Assembly: GCA_964642175.1 (NCBI GenBank)
Contig: CAZXOK010000001.1
Span: forward strand, 434,001 to 498,000
DNA length: 64,000 bases
Source: JANQGG01 sp964642175
GTDB taxonomy: Bacteria; Bacteroidota; Chlorobiia; Chlorobiales; Chloroherpetonaceae
Direction of reading: 5' to 3'
Every line of letters starts with the position of its first letter. Position 1 is the first letter of the stretch. Below the pieces are notes generated by a model. It was not told the DNA's origin. It saw nothing but the letters and a program-made list of their open reading frames with translations, and did no database searches. The position numbers and the translations under genes were made by a program. Of the stretch, positions 33,557 to 42,592 are shown in pieces.

Positions 33557-35365
33557 TTACTGATGCTCAATTACAGGTTCCCGGCCAACTACTTTGCAGG
33601 ATTCCTGAATTGCTTGTTCAAGATTGAATCCGCTTTTAAACGTGTTTTCTGTTTTCAGATACTGCTCATACAGTTCAGGGAAATTCTTTATGCTGCATAG
33701 AATTGGGTTACCGGCGGTTTGGCCCAGGCCGCATCTGCTGGCCTGTAAAACACTGCCCCAGTCTTCCATATCCTGAAGATCCTGTTTAACACCTTGTCCC
33801 GAAAGAATTTTATCGAGTTTTTCGAGCATGATCACGGGCATGATACGGCATGTGGAGCAGCTTCCACACGATTCATCTATAAAGAATTCCATGAAGTTCC
33901 GGACCACATCCCGAAGCAGGTCGCGCTGGTGGTTGAAAATGATCATGGAGCCACCGGTCGAGAGGTCGGTATAGCAAATAGAACGATTGAAGTCGGCCGG
34001 CCCGATAAGTGTGCCGGAAGGCCCGCCAACCTGGATGGCCTGGGTATCGTTGGCGCCTACCATGTCCAGCATATCCTGAATGGTAAAGCCCCATTCAACT
34101 TCGTAAATGCCCGGCAGAAGGCAATCACCCGAAATACTCAGCACTTTACTGCCTTTAGAGTCGGAAGTACCCAAGTTCATGTGCCATTCGGCGCCTTTGG
34201 TTAGGATCTTAACAACGGTTGCAAATGTTTCCACATTATTGACAACCGTGGGTTGATCCAGGTAACCCTTTTCAACCGGGAAAGGTGGTTTATCGCGAGG
34301 TTCGCCTCTGCGTCCCTGCATGGATTCTATCAAAGCCGATTCTTCACCGCAAACATAAGCCCCGGCACCGAACTGGATGCGAATATCAAAGTCGAATCCC
34401 TCGATGCCTGAAATACTCTTACCCAACAGGTTTTGTTGGCGCATGTCTTCGAGGAGATTCTCGAGGTAATTCTGGAGGTATTTATATTCATATCTCAGGT
34501 ATAATATCCCTGATTTTGAGCCAACGGTATAACCGGCAATCACCATACCTTCGAATACCAGCTCAGGCATTTCGGTAAGGATGTTCCGGTCTTTAAAAGT
34601 CCCGGGTTCACCTTCGTCGGCATTGCAAATGATATATCTTTCCTTGCCATCGGATTTGCTGCAAAATTCCCATTTTAAACCGGTTGGGAACCCGGCACCG
34701 CCTCTGCCTCTGAGTTTCGACTTTTTAAGTTCTTCTAAAATTGCTTCAGGCTTTAACCCGGTGAGTTTTTCTTTGAGTAAGGCAAACGGGGTATAATCTT
34801 TGGTTAGTAACGGCCCTTTTCTAAGGATATTACTATTTACAACGGAAGCGATCTTAGGATCGCTGTTTTTACCGGCACCATAAGCCCGAACAGCCAAGTC
34901 TTCGACTGGTTTTCCTGCTTTCATGTCGGCTACAAGCTCGCGAACCCGGTATGGGGTAACCTGTGTAAAAATCTGATTGTTTATGATGAGTGCCGGTTCC
35001 TGGTCACTCATGCCGATATCGGCCGTGCCAAATAACCCGATATCGCCATCGGGGGTAACAGAGCCCATTTTTATTCCTAATTCGTTTTCAAAAGCCTTGA
35101 TAATATCGGCCTGGCCCTTCATGTAGGCCACAACACTTTGATTGATGTAAATCCGGTAATTCCCGCGAGGTGTTTGGCTGAAAAAATGATAAAAAGACAT
35201 GGTTTGTTCAATTTCAGCTTTGGAGAGAATTAACTTGTCGGATAGTGGATCTAGAGCTTCTGCGGGGATGTAGGTCAACTCTTCCTGGATATCCAGTAGA
35301 ATGTCCATCAGGCGGGTTTTATCCCACTGATATTTACGAATGATTTGTTGTACAGACTGCATCAT
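33557..35365 (-). CDS. hoxF: NAD-reducing hydrogenase diaphorase large subunit HoxF
   Basis: 602 residues, the same length I recall for HoxF of the Cupriavidus eutropha soluble enzyme. The N-terminal ~165 residues are a NuoE/HoxE-like thioredoxin-fold domain, but all four cysteines that bind [2Fe-2S] in NuoE are missing (INQSVVAYMKG and GTADIGMSDQEP stand where C-x-C pairs are expected). The NuoF-like remainder carries the NADH/FMN motifs RGRGGAGFPTGLKWEFC and CNADEGEPGTFKDRN, GAGAYVCGEESALIESM, and the [4Fe-4S] ligands ESCGSCSTCR plus SRCGLGQTAGNP near 545. First gene of the operon; the promoter lies in the 114 bases shared with the divergent PfpI gene. Confidence 0.95.
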   Translation of the reverse strand: MMQSVQQIIRKYQWDKTRLMDILLDIQEELTYIPAEALDPLSDKLILSKAEIEQTMSFYHFFSQTPRGNYRIYINQSVVAYMKGQADIIKAFENELGIKMGSVTPDGDIGLFGTADIGMSDQEPALIINNQIFTQVTPYRVRELVADMKAGKPVEDLAVRAYGAGKNSDPKIASVVNSNILRKGPLLTKDYTPFALLKEKLTGLKPEAILEELKKSKLRGRGGAGFPTGLKWEFCSKSDGKERYIICNADEGEPGTFKDRNILTEMPELVFEGMVIAGYTVGSKSGILYLRYEYKYLQNYLENLLEDMRQQNLLGKSISGIEGFDFDIRIQFGAGAYVCGEESALIESMQGRRGEPRDKPPFPVEKGYLDQPTVVNNVETFATVVKILTKGAEWHMNLGTSDSKGSKVLSISGDCLLPGIYEVEWGFTIQDMLDMVGANDTQAIQVGGPSGTLIGPADFNRSICYTDLSTGGSMIIFNHQRDLLRDVVRNFMEFFIDESCGSCSTCRIMPVIMLEKLDKILSGQGVKQDLQDMEDWGSVLQASRCGLGQTAGNPILCSIKNFPELYEQYLKTENTFKSGFNLEQAIQESCKVVGREPVIEHQ

Positions 35366-35479
35366 AATGATTATTTCATAAGTAAATCAATTTTAAATAA
35401 AACCCAACAAATATTGTAGATTAATAATAATTTTATATATGATTATTACCTCACAACCCAGAATGAATGTAGGAACCAC

Positions 35480-36010
35480 ATGAAATTAAAATACAAAAAA
35501 ATTGCCATTTTACTGGCTGAAGGTGTCGAAGATCTGGAGTTTTATGTTCCTTATATGCGCTTGCAGGAAGAAGGGGCCGAAGTTGTTGGCGCTGCCATGA
35601 AACTGGAACCGATCCGTGGTAAAAACGGGCTTAAAATAATGCCAACCGTAACAATTGAATCCCTCAGCAGTCAGGATCTGTTTGCGTTGATCATTCCCGG
35701 TGGCTGGGCACCCGATAAACTGCGTCGGTATGAACCTGTTACGGCATTGGTTAAAGCTATGGATGCAGCTAAAAAACCAATCGGCATAATTTGCCATGGC
35801 GGTTCGGTGGCTGTTTCAGCCGATATTTTAAAAGGCCGAAAAGCCACAGGCTCACTGGGTATTAAGGATGATCTGGTCAATGCCGGGGCAACCTGGGTTG
35901 ACCAGGCCGCATTTCGGGAAGGCCATCTCATTTGGGGACGCGTTGTGGCTGATATTCCTGATTTTTGCCGCGAGTTGGTTGCTGCATTAGCCGAAGAGGC
36001 TACAACTTAA
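35480..36010 (+). CDS. PfpI/DJ-1 family protein (type 1 glutamine amidotransferase-like)
   Basis: 176 residues of the DJ-1/PfpI fold. The nucleophile elbow is IICHGGSVAVSA (Cys near 108), with the conserved Glu in LAEGVEDLEFYVPYMRLQ near 14-18 and ALIIPGGWAPDKLRR before the Cys. This arrangement fits PfpI-type protease/chaperone or protein deglycase members; the exact activity is not predictable. It is transcribed divergently from hoxF with 114 bases between the starts. Confidence 0.92.
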   Translation: MKLKYKKIAILLAEGVEDLEFYVPYMRLQEEGAEVVGAAMKLEPIRGKNGLKIMPTVTIESLSSQDLFALIIPGGWAPDKLRRYEPVTALVKAMDAAKKPIGIICHGGSVAVSADILKGRKATGSLGIKDDLVNAGATWVDQAAFREGHLIWGRVVADIPDFCRELVAALAEEATT

Positions 36011-36066
36011 AGCGTATTGCGTTTGTTGCGGGTTTTGTGAACGGAGTTTAAACACCTTAACAGAGC

Positions 36067-36553
36067 ATGAACACAAGCCGTCTGTATTGCCTGCCTTTGG
36101 TCCTTTTTTATAGGCTTAGCCACACTGTTTGATGAACCGGTTGATTTAAAAAAGCTAACCACCCAATGCCTGCAGGCAGCCGGAGAGTTTGTACCCATCA
36201 CTAAAAATTATCCCTACAAGGTTTTACACACCGTCAATTACACCGGCTGGTGTGGCGATACCCTCCATACCAGCCTGCGGCATCCTATTGCGATGCGCCT
36301 CACCTATACCGGTAATAGCAAAACAGGTGCGTATTGGTTTAAAGCCTATCCCGAAAATGTAATCAAGGTATCAGCCCGTTCAGATCAGAAAGGCAATCTG
36401 GAAATGAAGCAACACATTCAAACCGGCAAACACCGTTATGTTTTTTATGGCATAATGAAAAACGGTGAACTTAAAGGATGTTGGGTAGAGAAGACCCAAA
36501 AAAGATCGTTTGCGTTTTACCTAAAAGCGATCCAAACAGAAAACTTGCCATGA
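36067..36553 (+). pseudogene. Exported small protein gene interrupted by a 1-base frameshift in a T6 run
   Basis: From the ATG at 36067 the first frame reads MNTSRLYCLPLVLF and then stops at TGA 36130. Removing one T from the run at 36104-36109 joins it to the second frame, IGLATLFDEPVDLKKL onward, through HTVNYTGWCGDTLHTSL and TYTGNSKTGAYWFKAYP to the stop at 36553, giving an intact 161-residue protein with a signal-peptide-like start. In the raw sequence the second frame has no good start before 36293. The 3' end overlaps the next gene in an ATGA. The family is unknown. The break may be a sequencing error, a recent mutation or phase variation. Confidence 0.6.
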
Positions 36554-37520
36554 GCTATTATCTGGATGCCTACGACATTGCCATTAGCATTATTGCAAGC
36601 GCAGTTATCTTTGCAGTTGTACTTGTTGTCCTGCTGATTACTGCCGATTGGGCCAACACGCGTTTTGGTTGGGAGAATAAGAAACGCACAATGCTTATAA
36701 CTCTGGCCTGTTTAGGTGCAGCCCTGAGCTTTTACATGGCGTTAGTGCCAATTCCCGATTATTTGAACGACGGCCATTTTAAAAACATATATCTGGTTCA
36801 GAAAAATGATGATGTTCGATTAGTGGTCTTGTATCAAAGAGAAGATGAACCGTCGGGGTTTTCAGAGGTTTATTCGCACCGAATTAAAAGCTTTGACCTG
36901 AAAACCGGGGCCTGTTGCGGCCGACTTTCCCTTACACATCATCATGTCTCAAATGATTTTGCCATCTACGGACCATTTCATGAACATGCCTGGGGATACT
37001 CCAATAAAGAAGGGATTTTATTCCTGGATATGTATGAGGCTCAACTACTTGCTGATGAGGCGTCTATTCTGGAACAACTTCCCGAGTTGGGCCGGGAGGT
37101 GCACCTAACCATAGGCCCGACCAACACCTTGTTCGATCCTGTTACGTATGGGCTTTATCTAAGTTCAGCTTCCGGCTGAATCCGAACCTGAATGCAGCGC
37201 CTACCGCTTCGATTGAATACAGCAAAGAAACCTGTTCGGTCTGCCAGCAAGAAGCCCGGTTTATTCATACAATAAATTCCCCGTCAGGCTGGTCGGTAGA
37301 TTCAGCCCGCAAAAACCTGATGCAGTTTCGCAATACATCCGGTGAAATTGTGAGCACAATAGATTTGGATGCTTTCTTTGATGACAATCGTTTTCTGTAT
37401 GCAGCAGCTCGTTTGAAAAATGAAGTGTGGCTTTTTACAAGCATGGAAAACTACAGGCTATCGGCAATACGAACCAATGCCAGCACAGGCAAGGTAATTG
37501 GTGTTGTGGATTACTTTTAA
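36550..37520 (+). pseudogene. Membrane-anchored protein gene with frameshift near 37160-37178; paralogue of 37545-38594
   Basis: The ATG at 36550 overlaps the previous stop (ATGA). The first part, to a TGA at 37177-37179, has two membrane segments (IAISIIASAVIFAVVLVVLL and MLITLACLGAALSFYMAL) and then HRIKSFDLKTGACCGRL, AWGYSNKEGILFLDM and YGLYLSSASG. The continuation is in another frame (37155-37520: NPNLNAAPTASIEYSK to SAIRTNASTGKVIGVVDYF). Both halves match consecutive parts of the intact gene at 37545 (AWGCSRKSGLMLIDL, RGLYLKTANG, YALRTDTKTGKLLEVLTF), so one ancestral gene was split by a one-base loss. I do not know the function. Confidence 0.65.
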
Positions 37521-37544
37521 ACACATAAATACCCTGCGCAGGAT

Positions 37545-38594
37545 ATGACACCTAATAAATCTAGCGCCTCTCATAAGCAAGAAACGAAAGCACTATTCGG
37601 GATTGTGCTGCTTTTTGTGGCCCTTCTAAGTGGAATTGGCTATTGGTTATGGGCGATACTGGCCCAAAAAAACGAAGATATTCGAGAGGTGTTTATCATT
37701 GAAACACAGGAAAACATAAGGGTTGGGCTTTGGATAACAAAATATCATGGTAAAAAAGCAGGCGCAGATTATGAGCAGTTCTTGCACGTCTTTGATCTGA
37801 CTACTCCCGGGCAATCAGGATCGATACGGCTTGAACAAAAGACCCACGACAATGACTACCGTCTGTTTCGTGCAGATGAAAATAAGGCCTGGGGCTGCAG
37901 CCGGAAATCCGGTCTTATGCTGATAGATCTCTCACAACCCTCTATTTTAGCCGGTCAGGCACAAATAGTTGAGAAGCACCCGGTTTTAGCAGACGGATTT
38001 AAGTGTCTGGGGTATAAAGAGCCTGTAAATCCGGATCAGCGCGGGTTGTATCTGAAAACAGCCAATGGGTCGTTATATCGTCTCATGGAAGACCTGTCCA
38101 TTGAAAAGGTCCTGAGTGTGCCGCTTGATAACCACCATCAATTAACTGGCAAAACCGGGTTGAACTGGCAATTTCAAAGTCTGAAGCACAGCAAAGGCAA
38201 ACATGTCCATAAAATCGGAAGTGCATCCGCTGCTGATAGCAGCACCACGCTTCTCAATCCTCAAATTATCTCCGGTCTCAATTCTGCTTTTTCTACAGAA
38301 CCCCCTCATGATAAACTTTGGGTGGCGCACCAAAGTGCCTTATATGGCCAGCATAACTTGCTTTTGTCCTATATGTTGGAGAACGGTCTGGCTAAGCACA
38401 CACTTAATACCAGTGAGCTTTTGGAACAGGAGTCGCTTACGGCAAGAGGCCTTTACAGCACCGGTAAACAGACATTTATATTTTTATCCATAAAAGCCGA
38501 TTTTCGCAGCACACCGATTCTGGCCTCTCTTTATGCCCTCCGAACCGATACCAAAACCGGGAAGCTGCTGGAGGTATTGACGTTTGTTGAGTAA
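37545..38594 (+). CDS. Membrane-anchored protein of unknown function
   Basis: 349 residues. One N-terminal membrane helix (GIVLLFVALLSGIGYWLWAIL, about residues 19-39) followed by a beta-rich extracytoplasmic domain with repeated blade-like elements (HVFDLTTPGQSGSIRL, AWGCSRKSGLMLIDL, DKLWVAHQSALYG, YALRTDTKTGKLLEVLTF). The pattern of four- to six-strand units ending in a 'DLxTGK' turn suggests a propeller-like sensor or scaffold, but the family is not recognised. It is the intact copy of the frameshifted gene just upstream, 24 bases away, so the pair arose by tandem duplication. Confidence 0.72.
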   Translation: MTPNKSSASHKQETKALFGIVLLFVALLSGIGYWLWAILAQKNEDIREVFIIETQENIRVGLWITKYHGKKAGADYEQFLHVFDLTTPGQSGSIRLEQKTHDNDYRLFRADENKAWGCSRKSGLMLIDLSQPSILAGQAQIVEKHPVLADGFKCLGYKEPVNPDQRGLYLKTANGSLYRLMEDLSIEKVLSVPLDNHHQLTGKTGLNWQFQSLKHSKGKHVHKIGSASAADSSTTLLNPQIISGLNSAFSTEPPHDKLWVAHQSALYGQHNLLLSYMLENGLAKHTLNTSELLEQESLTARGLYSTGKQTFIFLSIKADFRSTPILASLYALRTDTKTGKLLEVLTFVE

Positions 38595-38639
38595 AAAGCA
38601 TACGCAGAGTTTAATAGTAACATTAACAAGTGTTCATGG

Positions 38640-38662
38640 ATGCCCCGACATAATCGGGGCAT
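38640..38662. repeat. Strong hairpin between the paralogue locus and the NYN gene
   Basis: Perfect nine-base stem ATGCCCCGA (38640-38648) / TCGGGGCAT (38654-38662), five-base loop, 46 bases after the stop at 38594. No T run follows, so it may be a factor-assisted terminator, an mRNA-stabilising hairpin or a repeat element. Confidence 0.6.
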
Positions 38663-38797
38663 AACCCGGAGCTGTCTCTTTAAGCCGCATATGGGGCGCA
38701 ATGAGTGGATCAGAATAAGGGCAAAGCAATAATTTTTAATCATTCATCTTAAATCAGCTTATATTGAAATACCTTATAAACATTAATCTACGTGTGT

Positions 38798-39538
38798 ATG
38801 ACCCATAAGCTTGCAGTTTTAATTGATGGAGACAATATTCCCTCGGCCCATGTCAAGGAAATGATGGAAGAAATTGCCAAATACGGCGATCCGACCGTCA
38901 AGCGTATTTACGGCGATTGGACCAAGCCACGGCTGAGCAAATGGAAGAAAATGCTCCTGGAGCATGCCATCACCCCGGTGCAGCAATACAGTTACACCAC
39001 CGGCAAGAACGCCACTGATTCAGCTATGATCATAGACGCAATGGATATTTTATATTCAGAGAAAGTGAATGGGTTTTGCCTGGTCTCAAGTGATAGTGAT
39101 TTTACAAAGCTGGCAACGCGTTTACGCGAAGCTGGCATGCAAGTGATCGGGATAGGCGAAAAAAAGACCCCGGATCCGTTTATCGTGGCCTGTGATAAGT
39201 TCATTTATGTGGAGATCCTGGCCGATCAGTCTGCTGAAACTGATACCAACGGGCCAAAGAAACAAAAAAGCAATGAGTCTTTTGATAAGATCACCCCTAA
39301 AGAAATTAAACTGATCTCTTCGAGCATAGACGCTTTGTCGGATGATGATGGATGGGCGTTTCTGGGCGATGTAGGCAGTTTGTTGCAGAAAAAGCAGCCA
39401 AATTTTGATCCGCGCAATTACGGCTTTCAAAAATTAACGCCGCTCATTAAATCCATTGGAAAATTTGAAATCGAGCAGCGCGACAGCCCGAAAAGCCGTC
39501 ATAAGCTGATTTTTGTTCGAATGAAAAAAGGGAGTTAA
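38798..39538 (+). CDS. NYN-domain putative RNase with OST-HTH/LOTUS domain
   Basis: 246 residues from the ATG at 38798 (an in-frame GTG two codons upstream is less likely). Residues 1-140 form a NYN (PIN-like) nuclease domain: AVLIDGDNIPSAHV with the first acidic site, TDSAMIIDAMDILY, and FCLVSSDSDFTKLATRLRE with the second. The C-terminal ~75 residues, after a Lys/Ser-rich linker, look like an OST-HTH/LOTUS fold (DDDGWAFLGDVGSLLQKKQPNFDPRNYGFQKL...), which in other systems binds RNA, including G-quadruplexes. Probably a cytoplasmic RNA-processing or RNA-decay enzyme. Ends in a rho-independent terminator. Confidence 0.88.
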   Translation: MTHKLAVLIDGDNIPSAHVKEMMEEIAKYGDPTVKRIYGDWTKPRLSKWKKMLLEHAITPVQQYSYTTGKNATDSAMIIDAMDILYSEKVNGFCLVSSDSDFTKLATRLREAGMQVIGIGEKKTPDPFIVACDKFIYVEILADQSAETDTNGPKKQKSNESFDKITPKEIKLISSSIDALSDDDGWAFLGDVGSLLQKKQPNFDPRNYGFQKLTPLIKSIGKFEIEQRDSPKSRHKLIFVRMKKGS

Positions 39539-39556
39539 ATACTCCCTTTTTTTTAA
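39524..39556. terminator. Bidirectional rho-independent terminator
   Basis: Stem GGGAGT (39530-39535) / ACTCCC (39541-39546), five-base loop, with an A6 run before and T8 run after. It includes the NYN gene stop codon and can serve both this gene and the convergent RRM gene that stops at 39596. Confidence 0.85.
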
Positions 39557-39595
39557 GCTTATATAAAAGGCCGATTTGTACAGGCCTTCTAACGA

Positions 39596-39883
39596 TTAAT
39601 ATCGTGGCTTCATGCTTCTTTGTTTATTAAACGAATTCTGCTGAGGTGGGCGAGCCTGACTAACTTTGATAGAACGTCCATCGACATCCTTCTGATCAAG
39701 TGATTCAATTGCGCGTTCGGCTTCGGAATCATCAGGCATTTCAACAAAACCGAATCCTTTGGATTTTCCGGAAAATTTGTCAAAAATGATGTTTGCACTA
39801 GCGACTTGGCCAAATTCAGAGAAAATATCATTTAATTCATCATCTGTCAGTCCATAAGACAGATTGCCAACGTAGATTTTCAT
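39596..39883 (-). CDS. RRM-domain RNA-binding protein
   Basis: 95 residues, essentially one RNA recognition motif. RNP2 is IYVGNLSYG at 3-11 and RNP1 is KSKGFGFVEM at 40-49, followed by a short basic, Gln/Asn-rich tail (ARPPQQNSFNKQRSMKPRY). This is the cold-shock-linked glycine-poor Rbp type common in cyanobacteria and Bacteroidota. Single-domain, cytoplasmic. Convergent with the NYN-LOTUS gene, sharing the terminator at 39524-39556. The aromatic positions of both RNP motifs are intact, so RNA binding is expected. Confidence 0.93.
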   Translation of the reverse strand: MKIYVGNLSYGLTDDELNDIFSEFGQVASANIIFDKFSGKSKGFGFVEMPDDSEAERAIESLDQKDVDGRSIKVSQARPPQQNSFNKQRSMKPRY

Positions 39884-40278
39884 ACAGTTATATGTTTATT
39901 TTCTGTGTTGTCTGACAAAACACTTAAAGGTGGCCAACACTAACCGTCTAGAAGTGACATGCTCAATTGAGCAAAACGTGCATTATCATTCGTTGAACCA
40001 AGGAAAGTTGGGACAGGACTGACTCTGCAGATTATAGCGCAATTTACACACCTTTTTGATACTTTCAACTTTATTTTTAAAAAAGTTTAGAATAAGCATA
40101 TTTATTTGGCTGGTTTCATTAGATCAGACAATTTAAGTACGTTGCAAGGCCGGGTTGAAAGCCATACTTTCAAGCTACCCTCAGATGTGTGAATTCTCAT
40201 TGATTATCGCTTCAAAATATTGTCCCGAATTTTACAGTGCGTTTGAAGCCACCATTCAAACCACCTGAATATGAGCCT
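39884..40278. other. About 390-base gap between the RRM and cyclase genes
   Basis: No gene seen. AT-rich in the centre (a run of T and A around 40060-40085). It must contain the RRM gene promoter (cold-shock leaders of RRM genes are often long) and the cyclase promoter. I found no riboswitch or tRNA pattern. Confidence 0.6.
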
Positions 40279-41634
40279 ATGGTAAGAATAAATTTGCTGG
40301 CAAAATATGTGATCTCATTCACCCTGTTATTTGGCACATTACTTGGCTATGTGATGCTGAATTTATTTCAGGATGAAAAGAAAGAACTTATCGATCAGGC
40401 CAATCAGCAGTTTCAGGCCATTTTCAAGACTGTGCAAACGGTAGGTACTGAGGCGTTGTCGGTAGGTGAGACCGATAAACTGGCAGTTCAAAGTATTATC
40501 CAGGGGATTTTTGCTCAAAATATTCAGGGCCTGGAGCAGATCTTTTTTGTAGCGAAAAACAAAAGCTACTACTATTATCTGGATAAAAATGGCAACGAGT
40601 ACATGGAAGAGGTTACCGAGGAGTCTGTTTGGAGATCTCTGGAGGAACACGCAGGTCAACGTGTCTTAAAAGGCAAGCAGGTGGTGCTAACCAGCCCGAT
40701 CACGTACGATATTCCAGGTAAATCTATTTTCCTTGGTTATGTGCGTTTGGGCTATACGCTCGATCATATCCATCAGAAAATTGCAAAGAAACAGCAAACC
40801 ACGCTTATTTTTGGTGTTGCTGCTTTGGGAGTGGCGTTAGTTGTTATATCGTTGATAACCAAACTATTGAACCGTCGGATACAAAACCTCCATCAGGGTA
40901 TTCAGGGCCTGGCTGAAGAGCGTTTTGAGCAGTTGGAAGTTAATGGAAACGATGAAATTGCCGATCTTACCAGGGCTTATAACCAAATGCTGGTATCGGT
41001 AAGAGAGCGGATCCAGATGTCGCGCTATGTATCTGATTCCACTATAGCCCATATTAAATCATCCAAAGATGAGTCGGGTTTTTCCAAAGGTAAGAACGAG
41101 GAACTTTGCCTGTTTTTTTCAGATGTGCGAGGTTTTACGGCATTTGCCGAAAACCATGAACCTGAATATGTTGTCGGGCTTTTAAATCAGTTGTTAAACC
41201 TGCAGGTTGAAATCATCCGTGCTAATCGTGGCGATATTGATAAGTTTGTCGGGGATGAGATCATGGCGATATTCCGGGGCGCCTATAAAGAAGACAGGGC
41301 CCTTAAATCGGCTATTGAAATTCAGAAAAAAATCAACGAATATATTCAGACCGATCAGGAATTCAAATCACTCAGGATCGGAATTGGTATTCACTCCGGT
41401 ACGGTTGTAGCCGGTAACATTGGTTCCGAGAACAGACGCGATTTTACAGCCATTGGGGATGCGGTCAATACAGCGGCCCGGATGTGCTCAGCGGCCATTG
41501 AGGAAGAGATTTTAATATCGGAATGCGTCAAAAACAACCTTATGAGATTGGATTATCAATTCAGTGAGTCTTTCTCAATCTCGATGAAAAACAAGCAAAA
41601 ATCTATACCGCTATATCGTGTACATTACCAGTAA
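40279..41634 (+). CDS. Class III adenylate/guanylate cyclase with membrane sensor and HAMP
   Basis: Start placed at the ATG at 40279 (MVRINLLAKYV); a GTG at 40237 is possible. Order of parts: membrane helix (YVISFTLLFGTLLGYVML), a ~125-residue extracytoplasmic sensor, a second helix (TTLIFGVAALGVALVVISLI), a HAMP linker and a class III cyclase domain. Metal-binding aspartates are in LFFSDVRGFTAF and DKFVGDEIMAIF; IGIHSGTVVAGNIGSENRRDFTAIGDAVNTAARM is the catalytic C-terminal half (split here: GIHSGTVVAGNIG, DFTAIGDAVNTAAR), including the transition-state Asn and Arg. The Lys in DKFVGD favours ATP over GTP. Product: probably cAMP. The stop overlaps the next gene. Confidence 0.9.
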   Translation: MVRINLLAKYVISFTLLFGTLLGYVMLNLFQDEKKELIDQANQQFQAIFKTVQTVGTEALSVGETDKLAVQSIIQGIFAQNIQGLEQIFFVAKNKSYYYYLDKNGNEYMEEVTEESVWRSLEEHAGQRVLKGKQVVLTSPITYDIPGKSIFLGYVRLGYTLDHIHQKIAKKQQTTLIFGVAALGVALVVISLITKLLNRRIQNLHQGIQGLAEERFEQLEVNGNDEIADLTRAYNQMLVSVRERIQMSRYVSDSTIAHIKSSKDESGFSKGKNEELCLFFSDVRGFTAFAENHEPEYVVGLLNQLLNLQVEIIRANRGDIDKFVGDEIMAIFRGAYKEDRALKSAIEIQKKINEYIQTDQEFKSLRIGIGIHSGTVVAGNIGSENRRDFTAIGDAVNTAARMCSAAIEEEILISECVKNNLMRLDYQFSESFSISMKNKQKSIPLYRVHYQ

Positions 41635-42577
41635 AGCCTTTTTTATTCTTGTGTTTTCCCTGGCCTGCTTAAATTGGGGATGTAGTTCTATGGGGAGTGG
41701 TGCCAAATGGGCCAGCTTTTTCAACGACCAGGAGCGTCAGTCGGTAACCCTGAAACATGTTAAATCCAAGCTGCAACGTGCCAGGAAAAACCTGGTGCAT
41801 TACCAGATTCAGCAATGCAAAGTCCAGTTAGAGCACCTCTCTGAGACGTATAAGAATCCGGAAGCCCGGAAAATGCTTGGAGAGATAGATCTATTCTATA
41901 AAAATTACAAAACCTACTACCAGGACCTGATTGCTAGTGCGCTGAAAAAAAATTTCATTTTTACAGCAGCAGGTTATTACAAGCGCCTTCAAAAGCTATT
42001 TCCCAATGATCCGGAAGCCAAAAAGTTTTTTCGTCTAAACCGCACCGAAATTGAAAAGCGCTATGAAACCAATAAATGGGTGGTTAAGAAATACCTTAGG
42101 AATGAACAGTATAACTCGGCAATACGGGTCTATCGGCGCATTCTGAACTTTGATCCGGATAATAGTCAAGCCCAGAGCGGCCTGAAACAAACCCGCGAGT
42201 TAAAACAACAAAAACAGTTGGAAGAAAAAAGACAGCGTATTCTGGCAAGAAAAAAGAAAGAAATGGAAAGAAAACGCCAGGTTCGCCTTAAGCGGCAACT
42301 GGCTTTGAAGAAAAAGAAATCATCCGTTAAAGCAGATGTTATAAAAGCCGACTCGCTCAGCCTTTCTGACTTGGACAGCATAGAAAACCAAACATCACGA
42401 CAAGCCGAAGTTTTGTATGTGAAAGCAGTTCAGGCCTATCGCGACAAACGCTTTATCGATGCCAAAAATCACTTCGAAAGTTTATCTGATCAGAACTACA
42501 AAGATACCCGGCTTTATCTGGAACGCATTGAAGATAAAATTCAGGCTCTGGGCTTGGAAGGTGGAGATGAAGAATAA
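41618..42577 (+). CDS. Envelope TPR/coiled-coil protein, possible lipoprotein
   Basis: 319 residues from a GTG at 41618, 17 bases inside the cyclase gene in a different frame, which indicates translational coupling. The N-terminus is a hydrophobic signal with a cysteine (CLNWGCSS), an imperfect lipobox. The mature region has TPR-like helical pairs (YQIQQCKVQLEHLS, AAGYYKRLQKLFPNDPEAK, NSAIRVYRRILNFDPDN) then a very basic coiled coil with many Arg and Lys (RILARKKKEMERKRQVRLKR). A final TPR lies near residue 270. Its role may be to partner the cyclase sensor; this is inference from the overlap only. Confidence 0.72.
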   Translation: MYITSKAFFILVFSLACLNWGCSSMGSGAKWASFFNDQERQSVTLKHVKSKLQRARKNLVHYQIQQCKVQLEHLSETYKNPEARKMLGEIDLFYKNYKTYYQDLIASALKKNFIFTAAGYYKRLQKLFPNDPEAKKFFRLNRTEIEKRYETNKWVVKKYLRNEQYNSAIRVYRRILNFDPDNSQAQSGLKQTRELKQQKQLEEKRQRILARKKKEMERKRQVRLKRQLALKKKKSSVKADVIKADSLSLSDLDSIENQTSRQAEVLYVKAVQAYRDKRFIDAKNHFESLSDQNYKDTRLYLERIEDKIQALGLEGGDEE

Positions 42578-42592
42578 ACCACAGGCGTGAAT

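Noticed and set aside
33557..35365. Reading HoxF as a novel hoxE-hoxF gene fusion
   Set aside because: A NuoE-like N-terminal domain is the normal layout of the 602-residue HoxF in the Cupriavidus-type enzyme.
38640..38662. Intrinsic terminator at the strong hairpin
   Set aside because: No T run follows the stem on either strand, so I list it only as a hairpin.
39884..40236. c-di-GMP riboswitch or tRNA in the gap before the cyclase
   Set aside because: No GEMM core, no TTCGAATC-type T-loop and no cloverleaf could be drawn.
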